From contig JAKOSN010000103.1 of NCBI GenBank assembly GCA_029777335.1, forward strand, positions 1 to 41,577: 41,577 bases of DNA, written 5' to 3'. Shown here piece by piece: positions 19,214-25,887 of this stretch. Each line of letters starts with the position of its first letter. Positions within the stretch are counted from its first letter, which is position 1. The DNA comes from Planctomycetota bacterium. Its GTDB lineage: Bacteria; Planctomycetota; Planctomycetia; Gemmatales; Gemmataceae. Below the pieces are notes generated by a model. That model had not been told where the DNA came from and searched no databases. It saw only the letters and a list, made by a program, of their open reading frames with translations. The translations under genes and the position numbers were made by a program.

Positions 19214-19558
19214 TCAGGAAGGTCCCTCGACAACGCGGAGCCCACGCCGATAGCGACTGGGCAGGGCGTTGTTGATCTCTTCCAGGCTGAACTTGCTGCG
19301 GTCGTTGATTCCAAAGCGAACCTGCCGGGTACTGCCGTTCGCGTCGATCGTGCGGTACTCTACCCACGGTAGAGTGGCAAGTGCATCACGCACTTGCGTC
19401 GGTCAAGACGTTCAGGTCATCCCGGGGACTTCCAGGAGCACGGTCGCTTCCACGGGTTTCGCCGGACGGGTGGCAGCCGCGGGTTCGCGGGAACTGCACC
19501 CCGCCAGCGCAAGCCCCAGCAGGAGGAGCCCTGGCGTCCACGCACGCAGAGAAGGCAT
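19214..19558 (-). CDS. Putative selenoprotein: HMA-domain lipoprotein with a UxxU metal-site motif
   Basis: Read from ATG 19558, this frame encodes 114 residues if the in-frame UGA codons at 19414-19412 and 19405-19403 are translated (residues 49 and 52). The start is fixed by a perfect GGAGGT (19571-19566) 7 bases upstream. Residues 1-21 are a lipoprotein signal ending LALAGC, so Cys21 would be lipidated. Residues 37-113 show the ferredoxin-like HMA (MerP/Atx1/CopZ) pattern: strand ATVLLEVPGM, metal loop T-U-T-S-U, helix PTQVRDALATL, strand VEYRTIDANG, strand TRQVRFGIND, helix SLEEINNALPSRY, strand GLRVVEG. The two UGAs replace exactly the cysteines of GMTCxxC, and no other stop interrupts the frame. 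Two stem-loops follow the UGAs (see 19357-19397). A role in metal binding or selenol redox chemistry at the membrane is inferred. The alternative is a pseudogene with two nonsense mutations. The gene lies 67 bases after an S9 peptidase gene, probably co-transcribed. Confidence 0.82.
19357..19397 (-). promoter_or_regulatory. Putative tandem bacterial SECIS stem-loops
   Basis: On the minus strand the first hairpin has perfect 8-bp arms GCAAGTGC and GCACTTGC around loop GTGAT (19397-19377); the second, one base later, has perfect 8-bp arms ACTCTACC and GGTAGAGT around loop GTG (19375-19357). The first loop begins 22 bases after UGA-1 (13 after UGA-2); the second begins 35 bases after UGA-2. Bacterial SECIS elements are small coding-region hairpins just downstream of the Sec UGA, with a G in the first loop positions and a UGA-to-loop distance of roughly 16-37 bases, as I recall the consensus. 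This layout fits one element per UGA. Confidence 0.65.
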
Positions 19559-19625
19559 CTCGCTTACCTCCACAGAAAGAACTTCCCGCTCCTCGGAGGG
19601 GCAGAGCAGCGGGCTCATCGCTACC

Positions 19626-21707
19626 TTATTTTCCGCCCGGTTTCACATACTTCTTCAGCCACGCAAACACTTCCTGGTGCCAGTATTCGCTGTTCCTGGG
19701 CTTGCTGACCCAGTGGCCCTCGTCGGGAAAGTTGATGAACTTCGACGGGATACCCCTGCGCTGCAGCGTGGTGAAGAGTTGATGTCCCTCGCTCACCGGG
19801 ACGCGGAAATCCAGATCGTTGTGAATGATCAGCATCGGCGTTTTGAACTTGTCAGCCAGCCGATGCGGCGAATGTTTCTCGTAGGATTTGCGATTGGGGC
19901 CCCAGGGCGGCCCACCGTGCTCCCACTCGTCGAACCACAATTCCTCGGTGGTGGCGTACATGCTCTCAAAATTATACACCCCGCAGTGAGTAATGAGCGT
20001 TTTGAACCGCGTCGTGTTCCCCTGGAACCAGTTCATCATGTAGCCGCCGAACGAGGCGCCCGCCGCCGCCATCCGCCTGGTATCGATGAACGGCTGCGTT
20101 TCCAGGTAATCCATCCCGTGCATCAGATCGTCGAAGCACTTGCCGCCCCAGTCGCCGCTGATCTCGTCGGTGAATTGCTGGCCAAAGCCGGTGCTGCCGC
20201 GCGGGTTGGGCATTGCCACCACATAGCCCTGCGCCGCCCAGACCTCCGGATTCCAGCGATAACTCCAGCCATCTTCCCAGGCGCCCTGCGGTCCGCCATG
20301 TACCAGGTAGACCAGCGGCCACCGCTTCTTTGGATCGAACCCTGGCGGGTAGAGGATCCACATTTGCATCTGCGTGGACGCGTCCACCTTTACCTTGACG
20401 CTCTCTGGACGAGGCAGATCGAGTTGCTGAAGGAGTTCGGTGTTTGCCTGGCTCACGTTGACTGCCTTGCCCGCGGGCAACCGGGCGACATGGACCTCGG
20501 GAGGACTGCTCATGGTGGCGCGCGTGAACGCCAGCAGGCGTGCCTTCCCCGCCACCGAGAGCGAGCCGTTCACTCCACCGGTGAAAACTTGCTGCACCTT
20601 GCCCTTGTTCAGATCGATGGAAAAGATCGGTTTGCCGCCATTGTCCTCGGCGGTCAGATAGAGCGTGTGTGCGTTTTCCCAGACAAAGTCGTTGACCGAG
20701 CGATCCCAGTCGGGGGCCATCTCCTGGGGTTTGCCCTTGAACGCCCCCCCTGCATCGACGTCGACCACCATCAATCCCCAGCGGTCCGCCTCGAAGCCGG
20801 CACGCTTCTGGGCGCGATAGGCCAGCCTGGTGCCATCGGGCGAAAAGCGCGGCGAACCATCGGCAGCCGGGTTGGCGCTGGTCAAGGTCTCCACCTTGCC
20901 GCCCGTGATCGGCACCCGACAGATTTCAAAGTTGGTGCTCCACGCTTCGTCTCGTTCCGGGGTGGCGGTATAAAGAAGATATTTACTATCCGGACTGAAG
21001 GTGAAATCATCCCCCACGGAGAAGGTCGAGGAGGTTGGATAGGCATCGCGATCGCCGGGTGTCACATCCCGTGGCTCTCCGCCCTTGCCCTCGTTCCAGG
21101 GCATGATGAACAGATGCTGGCGCTTGTCCTCCACGTAGGAATCCCAGTGGCGATAGAAGAGTTTGGTGAACACCTTCGCCTTCACCGGATTCTTGGCGAT
21201 CTCGTCGATCTTCTTCTTGTTCAGTTCATTGCTCTCCTTGAAGGGTTTCTCGGAGAACTCGGGATACACCACCGAGACAAAGGCGATGTACTTCCCATCG
21301 GGCGACCAGATGGCAGTGCTCGCCTCGGTGCTGAGCCCGGTCAGTTGCTGCGCCTCGCCGCCATCCACCCCGATCGCCCACACCTGGGAATCGCCGCTGC
21401 GCGTGGAGTCAAAGAGAATGTACTTGCCATCGGGGGACCAGCGCGGATGGCGATCTTTTTTGGTGGTATTGGTGAGCCGGCGCGGTTCGCCCCCGCCGCT
21501 CGGGATGAGCCAGATCGACGAGGAACTCGTGTTATTCTCCAACGAGACGTCGGCCACCACACAGGCGATCGCCTTGCCATCGGGGCTGATCTGGGGATCG
21601 CTCAACCGCTTGAAGCGAAAGAGATCCTCAATCTTGATCGGACGAGTGGCCCCCATGACGGGGAGAGTCGCGCCGAGCAACAGAATCAGAACAAACAGTA
21701 GTTTCAT
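19626..21707 (-). CDS. Secreted S9-family peptidase (acylaminoacyl/dipeptidyl peptidase-like)
   Basis: The product is 693 residues. Residues 1-19 are a signal peptide (MKLLFVLILLLGATLPVMGA). Residues about 25-410 form a TolB/WD40-like beta-propeller (repeats SPDGKAIACVVADVS, WSPDGKYILFDSTRSG, FSPDGTRLAYRAQKR). The C-terminal alpha/beta hydrolase holds the catalytic triad of the prolyl oligopeptidase clan: Ser552 in GASFGGYM, Asp633 in HNDLDFRVP and His665 in DEGHWV. It should cleave small peptides in the periplasm, the propeller limiting substrate size. GAGGA is 5 bases before the ATG. The HMA lipoprotein candidate follows after 67 bases on the same strand; no functional link is known. Confidence 0.95.
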   Translation of the reverse strand: MKLLFVLILLLGATLPVMGATRPIKIEDLFRFKRLSDPQISPDGKAIACVVADVSLENNTSSSSIWLIPSGGGEPRRLTNTTKKDRHPRWSPDGKYILFDSTRSGDSQVWAIGVDGGEAQQLTGLSTEASTAIWSPDGKYIAFVSVVYPEFSEKPFKESNELNKKKIDEIAKNPVKAKVFTKLFYRHWDSYVEDKRQHLFIMPWNEGKGGEPRDVTPGDRDAYPTSSTFSVGDDFTFSPDSKYLLYTATPERDEAWSTNFEICRVPITGGKVETLTSANPAADGSPRFSPDGTRLAYRAQKRAGFEADRWGLMVVDVDAGGAFKGKPQEMAPDWDRSVNDFVWENAHTLYLTAEDNGGKPIFSIDLNKGKVQQVFTGGVNGSLSVAGKARLLAFTRATMSSPPEVHVARLPAGKAVNVSQANTELLQQLDLPRPESVKVKVDASTQMQMWILYPPGFDPKKRWPLVYLVHGGPQGAWEDGWSYRWNPEVWAAQGYVVAMPNPRGSTGFGQQFTDEISGDWGGKCFDDLMHGMDYLETQPFIDTRRMAAAGASFGGYMMNWFQGNTTRFKTLITHCGVYNFESMYATTEELWFDEWEHGGPPWGPNRKSYEKHSPHRLADKFKTPMLIIHNDLDFRVPVSEGHQLFTTLQRRGIPSKFINFPDEGHWVSKPRNSEYWHQEVFAWLKKYVKPGGK

Positions 21708-21785
21708 GCGCTTCCTCGCTGCACACGGGCTTCAGGAGTGGATCCTCTCCTCCTCATTCTTATCGTCCTCCTGCGAGAATGTCGC

Positions 21786-21812
21786 TTGGGGACGCGGTTT
21801 TTCTGGTATAAT
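21786..21812 (+). promoter_or_regulatory. Promoter of the DUF488 gene
   Basis: A perfect TATAAT lies at 21807-21812, with TTGGGG at 21786-21791 as a weak -35 box (15-base spacer). Transcription from about 21819 excludes the in-frame ATG at 21811 as the start and supports ATG 21835. Confidence 0.5.
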
Positions 21813-21834
21813 GGGGCGAGTAAAGGAGATCCTT

Positions 21835-22257
21835 ATGCCAATCAAGACCAAACGCTGGGATGATCCGATCGAGGCCGATGACGGTTTTCGCCTGTTGATT
21901 TGCCGCTATCGACCGCGCGCGCTCTCCAAGAAAAAAGAGACCTGGGATCTGTGGTGGCCGCATCTGGGCCCCAGCCGTGAGTTGCACGCTGCCTTCTATG
22001 GCAAGACCGGGCAACCGATCGGCTGGACCGAGTATCGTCAGCGCTACCTCGACGAAATGAAAACTCAGGAGGAAAGCATCGCGATCCTGGCGGAGACCGT
22101 GAACGAGGGCAAACCGCTGACCTTGCTCTGCTCGTCGGCCTGCACCGATGCCCGTCACTGTCATCGCACCCTGTTGCGCGAGCTGATCGAGCAACAGCTT
22201 GCGCTCATCGCCGCAGCCAAAGTTGCAGAAGCACCACCGCAAACAATCCCAGGCTAA
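21835..22257 (+). CDS. DUF488 family protein
   Basis: The product is 140 residues, starting MPIKTKRWDDPIEADDGFRL. It carries the DUF488 hallmarks RYRPRALSK, 'WDLWWPHLGPSRELHAAFYG', and the C-terminal TLLCSSACTDARHCHRTLLREL, where the CxxACxxxxxCHR-like cysteines and histidine may bind metal. The family is small, cytoplasmic and of unknown function. AAGGAGA precedes ATG 21835 at about 6 bases; the upstream frame back to 21163 lies antisense to the peptidase gene. The last 53 bases overlap the 3' end of the convergent ubiA-like gene. Confidence 0.9.
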   Translation: MPIKTKRWDDPIEADDGFRLLICRYRPRALSKKKETWDLWWPHLGPSRELHAAFYGKTGQPIGWTEYRQRYLDEMKTQEESIAILAETVNEGKPLTLLCSSACTDARHCHRTLLRELIEQQLALIAAAKVAEAPPQTIPG

Positions 22258-23107
22258 TCACCCCATTGACCTGGAAAAACGCCTGGTTGACACGGCTCAG
22301 ATCGTCGGGCCGCACGAGCGAATGTTCGTAGAGGAGCAAAACGGCGACCACCAGAACGCCGGCGAGGAAGATGCTTCCCAGGGGCGGAGAGGCGACCCAC
22401 CACAGCGCCAGGAGCAACGCCAGCATGACGGCATGACAGGCGGCTGCCACTCGCAGACTGCGCGCCACCCCCAGCCGCGCTGGTACACTGTGCAGTCCTT
22501 CCTTGCGATCGAAGTCGGCGTCCTGGCAGGCATAGAGAATGTCGAACCCGGCCACCCAGAAGAGAACCGCCAGTCCCAGCAGCACCGGTGTGAGCCAGCC
22601 CTCGAACCCGCGCAGGGCGATCCAGGCCGCCACCGGTGCAAGAAAGAGCGATGCTCCTAACCAGAAGTGAGCCAGGCTGGTGAAGCGCTTGGTGTACGAG
22701 TAGGCGCAGATAAATAGCAACACCGGCACAGAGAGAATCAGCGGCCAGTAGTTGTTCGAGGTGTAAATAAAGAGCAGAGTGGAGGCAACAAAGCCCACCG
22801 CACAGACGACGGTGAACGCGAGCACCGTCCCCACCGAGAGTTGACCACTCGGAAGGTGACGCATCGCCGTGCGCGGATTGTGTGCGTCGAGGTGGCGGTC
22901 GGCCAGGCGGTTAAAGGCCATGGCCACGCTGCGCGCCAGGACCATACAGAGAAGGATTCCGACCAGGTCGAGCCAGTGAAAGGGCCGCTCCGTCCAGGCG
23001 ATGGCTGCACTCGAGAGCGCAAAGGGCAGCGCAAAGAGCGTGTGGCTGAAGCGGATCATTTCGAGCAGGGATCGAACTCGGCCAAGCATGCGCCCGTGTC
23101 TCCACAA
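22205..23107 (-). CDS. UbiA-family polyprenyltransferase (4-hydroxybenzoate or MqnP-type)
   Basis: The protein is about 300 residues with eight or nine membrane helices. Both aspartate-rich motifs of UbiA prenyltransferases are present: NRLADRHLDAHNPRTAMR (NDxxDxxxD-like) and DADFDRKEGLHSVPARLG. MIRFSHTLFALPFAL is typical of the 'UbiA-other' subgroup, which attaches the polyprenyl tail in ubiquinone or futalosine-route menaquinone synthesis; a menaquinone role (mqnP) is more likely for a planctomycete (inference). Start choice: AGGGAGG (23120-23114) is 6 bases before TTG 23107; ATG 23089 lacks a ribosome-binding site and ATG 23158 adds atypical residues. A hairpin (23121-23147) abuts the ribosome-binding site. 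The gene lies downstream of rad52 on the same strand. Confidence 0.9.
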   Translation of the reverse strand: MWRHGRMLGRVRSLLEMIRFSHTLFALPFALSSAAIAWTERPFHWLDLVGILLCMVLARSVAMAFNRLADRHLDAHNPRTAMRHLPSGQLSVGTVLAFTVVCAVGFVASTLLFIYTSNNYWPLILSVPVLLFICAYSYTKRFTSLAHFWLGASLFLAPVAAWIALRGFEGWLTPVLLGLAVLFWVAGFDILYACQDADFDRKEGLHSVPARLGVARSLRVAAACHAVMLALLLALWWVASPPLGSIFLAGVLVVAVLLLYEHSLVRPDDLSRVNQAFFQVNGVISLGLFAVVLLQLWLRR

Positions 23108-23120
23108 GAATCGCCTCCCT

Positions 23121-23147
23121 CCGGGTGGAAACCGTCGCTCCACCCGG
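23121..23147 (-). promoter_or_regulatory. Hairpin directly upstream of the ubiA-like ribosome-binding site
   Basis: CCGGGTGGA and TCCACCCGG form perfect 9-bp arms around a 9-nt loop; the 3' arm ends immediately before AGGGAGG. It may terminate or attenuate transcription from the rad52-like gene or modulate ubiA translation. Confidence 0.4.
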
Positions 23148-23195
23148 GGGATAACCATTCAATGTATAGGCCGAGAGACGATCGTTCAGCGCGAC

Positions 23196-24101
23196 TCAGG
23201 CGACCTCCTTGCGTCCACCCTTGGCGGGACGTGCGCGCGCGGTGAACGCCTTGGTTTGTTCCACCGCGAGGATGATGGCGTCGCCCGTCCAGGTGGACAG
23301 ATCCGGCTCGTAGCCCGCCTTCACTCCCGCCTCAACGATGAACTTCACCAGCTCGCCCGGGGCGCACAGGCCCTGTTTGGCCATCTGGCCGTCCTTGGCG
23401 TAGAGCCGTTGTTGCAATTCCACTCCCGTGGCGGGGAGATTGGCCGGGGCCTCGCCCCTGGGGCGCGCGGTGTCCGGTTTTGCCACGGGCTCCTCGGGAG
23501 GAGTCGGTTTCGGCGCGGGCGCCGGCGTGGGTTTCTTCTCGCGCGCGGCGGGCGCTTTCGGCGCTTGCAGAAGCGGCACCTGCACTCTGGGCGCCATCGC
23601 CTCGGGGGGGGCCTTGGGCAGTGCTCCCGGCGGAAGCTGCGGCGGCTTGGCGAACTGCTTGCGCTGGGGATCGTAATCCACCCATTGCGATTTCAGGCGA
23701 TAGAGATAGCGCCCGATACCGAACTTGACCGCCGCACGTTTGAGGGCATCGCTGAACGCGGCCTTGCGGCGATCTCCCTCGTCGGGTTGTTCGCTCGGAC
23801 CGCCCACATCCATCTTGGTGATCCACTCGTCGCCAATCTTCAGACGCAACTTGCACACCACCGAGCCATCGGGGAGGCATTCGTACTCATCCTGCCACCC
23901 CGTGACCCCCAGGACATCGTCGAGCCGATCTTGAATGACGCGTGCATCGACGTACGCCATTGCCAGGGCTCGATTTCCGCTCACCACCGCGGGCTTGAAC
24001 TTCACCTCCTCCGCTTCAAAAGGCGCAGCCAGTTCATCCATCAGGTGATCGATGGTCGCCAGCGCGGTGGTCTCTTCCGGACGACTCTTCGTCAATTGCA
24101 T
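23196..24101 (-). CDS. Rad52/Rad22-family single-strand annealing protein
   Basis: The N-terminal ~175 residues match the Rad52/59/22 DNA-binding domain: YVDARVIQDRLDDVLGVTGWQDEYE, VCKLRLKIGDEWITKMDVG, and KAAFSDALKRAAVKFGIGRYLYRL, the most conserved block. Such proteins anneal complementary single strands during recombination and repair and are often phage-derived. A Pro/Ala/Lys-rich linker follows (about 180-235), then a short C-terminal domain (LPATGVELQQRLYAKDGQMAK to TGDAIILAVEQTKAF), possibly a protein-contact module. GAGGGAGAG precedes the ATG. A perfect 38-bp AT-rich palindrome lies 88 bases upstream and probably contains the operator or promoter. The neighbours are not phage genes, so this looks chromosomal or domesticated. 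Confidence 0.88.
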   Translation of the reverse strand: MQLTKSRPEETTALATIDHLMDELAAPFEAEEVKFKPAVVSGNRALAMAYVDARVIQDRLDDVLGVTGWQDEYECLPDGSVVCKLRLKIGDEWITKMDVGGPSEQPDEGDRRKAAFSDALKRAAVKFGIGRYLYRLKSQWVDYDPQRKQFAKPPQLPPGALPKAPPEAMAPRVQVPLLQAPKAPAAREKKPTPAPAPKPTPPEEPVAKPDTARPRGEAPANLPATGVELQQRLYAKDGQMAKQGLCAPGELVKFIVEAGVKAGYEPDLSTWTGDAIILAVEQTKAFTARARPAKGGRKEVA

Positions 24102-24188
24102 CGCACTCTCCCTCTCAGATCATGGGGCAGAAGGTGCTTTCTGCCGGATTGGTCTCATCCCTGAATCCTGTGCCTTCCTCTGGTTTAA

Positions 24189-24226
24189 ATATACAAGTAT
24201 ACACTATATAGTGTATACTTGTATAT
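24189..24226. promoter_or_regulatory. Perfect 38-bp AT-rich palindrome
   Basis: Both 19-base arms are exactly complementary with no spacer, centred between 24207 and 24208. The centre reads CACTATATAGTG, with ATACAAGTAT and its mirror on the flanks. It has only 8 G/C in 38 bases against a GC-rich background. It contains TATACT/TATACA elements resembling -10 boxes and lies upstream of the rad52-like gene, so a repressor operator is the best reading; a hairpin or cruciform is another. Confidence 0.6.
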
Positions 24227-24300
24227 GTTAGCAGCCAGGGAAGAAGAGAGCGAAAAGTGGTAACCGAACCCCCATCGCAGAACCAGGTGAGCAGGAAGGA

Positions 24301-25818
24301 TCATTCGCGCTCTTTTTTCTCTTCGAGCCGCACAAAGTCCTGTTCCAGAAAGCGCAGTCGCGCTGGGGTGCCGCTGGCATCGAGCGTGAACGCCACCGGA
24401 CGATCAGCAAAGCGCGCGGGGGCCTCACCAAGGAAGGTGTCGTAGTGGAAGTGCTTGAGAGGAAGTTCGGCATTCGCCCAGGTGAGGACGAGGGCCGCGC
24501 CGCGCAGGGCGATGGTCGCCTTGCCGTAGGCGGGGTGCACGTAGGTGCCAGCGTAGGTTTCCAGCGCGCGCGAAGGTTTGGTGCCCGGCTGGCGCTTGGC
24601 GAGGAACTCTTTTGTGCGCTTCTCCTGCGCGGTGCGGTTTTCCTCTGCCTGGTGCTGATAAATGGCGTTCCAGTCCTTCTTCTTCAACCCCAGGTAGAGA
24701 TCGACCAGATTCCGCCCCAGTGCCTCGGGCATGTCACTCCCTCCCAGGTTGACCAGCACCGCGATTCCCAAGCGGGCGCGGGGGACGAGGATCAGCCGGG
24801 CGCGAAACCCCTCGACGGCTCCGCCATGTTCCACGAGCAGATGGCCGCGGTAGTCGTGAATGTGCCAGCCAAGGCCGTAACTGGACTGGGTGCGCTCTTC
24901 CTCGCGAACCATCGTTGGCGTGGTGGGGACCACAATTTGCGGGCGATGCGTTTCCTGAAAGGTGCGGAGGGTCAGCAATTGTTTGCCGTTGTACGCCCCC
25001 TCGTTGAGTTGAAAACGGATCCAGGCGGCCAGGTCGCGCACGCCCGCCTTCACCGATCCCGAGGCACGGATCTGCTGGTCATCGTCATACCAGGGGATGC
25101 GTTCGATCTTGCCGGTCCGGGTGCGCTGGTGGGGGGTGGCGTGATCGGGCGCCTTGAGGGCCTCCGTGCGTGTGAAGACAACGTTCTTCATCTCCAGAGG
25201 CGCGAACAGTCGTTTCTTCACATATTCGTGCCAGGGCATTCCAGCAGCCAAGCCGACGGCCAGGCCAGCGGTGATGTAGCCCAGGTTGCAATGCTCATAG
25301 CGCGCGCGAAAGGAATGAGAGGGGTCGAGGGCGGCCATGCGGCGAACGGTTTCTTCCAGCGACCACGGAGCGTGCTGCCAGAGTTCATCGTGCCGCGCCA
25401 GTCCCGATCGATGACATAACAGATCGCGTAAGGTAATATCTCGATCCGCGAGCGCATCCTTCAGGTGAAAGGTGGCGAGATGCTTGCGCACGGGATCGTC
25501 CCAGGTCATCTTGCCCTCGTCGATCAGCATCCCGATCGCGGTGGCGGCGATCGCCTTGGTGCAGGAGCCGATGCCGAAGAGCGTGTCGGGAGTGACGGCG
25601 TCCGGTCGCCCCAACTCCTTGACGCCCTGCCCCTGGAGATAAAGCACCTTGTCGTTGCGCACCACGACCACGGCGGTTCCGGGAACCTGCCACGCCTTGA
25701 GCGTGTCCTTGATGAGTGCGTCGACTGCACGGGCCTCGGGGTTATCCGCTCGGAGCGGATGCCACCCCAGTAGAAGGAGCACAAGGGGAGCGAGGCAGCG
25801 CCACAAAGAGGGGTTCAT
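24301..25818 (-). CDS. Secreted serine hydrolase (class C beta-lactamase fold)
   Basis: The product of 505 residues has a signal peptide (MNPSLWRCLAPLVLLLLGWHPLRA). The PF00144 fold carries SCTK (Ser85, Lys88) as the nucleophile motif and VEHGGAVEGF as the HxG motif. The second motif, usually YxN, aligns to YEHCN, so the general-base Tyr position appears to be His176. A C-terminal DUF3471-like beta domain (YAGTYVHPAYGKATIALRG) ends the protein. Relatives act as esterases or D-amino-peptidases in the periplasm; a beta-lactamase role is unlikely. ATG 25818 begins the signal peptide; the frame is open to 26199, but that part is antisense to rarD. It is divergent from rarD, 69 bases apart. Confidence 0.93.
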   Translation of the reverse strand: MNPSLWRCLAPLVLLLLGWHPLRADNPEARAVDALIKDTLKAWQVPGTAVVVVRNDKVLYLQGQGVKELGRPDAVTPDTLFGIGSCTKAIAATAIGMLIDEGKMTWDDPVRKHLATFHLKDALADRDITLRDLLCHRSGLARHDELWQHAPWSLEETVRRMAALDPSHSFRARYEHCNLGYITAGLAVGLAAGMPWHEYVKKRLFAPLEMKNVVFTRTEALKAPDHATPHQRTRTGKIERIPWYDDDQQIRASGSVKAGVRDLAAWIRFQLNEGAYNGKQLLTLRTFQETHRPQIVVPTTPTMVREEERTQSSYGLGWHIHDYRGHLLVEHGGAVEGFRARLILVPRARLGIAVLVNLGGSDMPEALGRNLVDLYLGLKKKDWNAIYQHQAEENRTAQEKRTKEFLAKRQPGTKPSRALETYAGTYVHPAYGKATIALRGAALVLTWANAELPLKHFHYDTFLGEAPARFADRPVAFTLDASGTPARLRFLEQDFVRLEEKKERE

Positions 25819-25887
25819 GCGTTGTCCCTGCCGAGGTGACGTGTACAACGAAAAGAGAAGCATCCAGGCCTGGGAGAGCGCGCGCCG

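Noticed and set aside
19132..19367. Two short minus-strand frames downstream of the UGAs in other phases
   Set aside because: They are out of phase with the HMA translation; reading through the two UGAs in the original frame gives continuous HMA-like sequence without needing a frameshift.
19403..19414. Simple pseudogene explanation for the UGA pair
   Set aside because: Not excluded, but less likely: both stops are UGA, both sit on the metal-binding cysteines, the rest of the frame is intact, and SECIS-like hairpins follow.
21163..21834. Long upstream extension of the DUF488 frame
   Set aside because: It is antisense to the S9 peptidase, and the TATAAT box and ribosome-binding site place the start at 21835.
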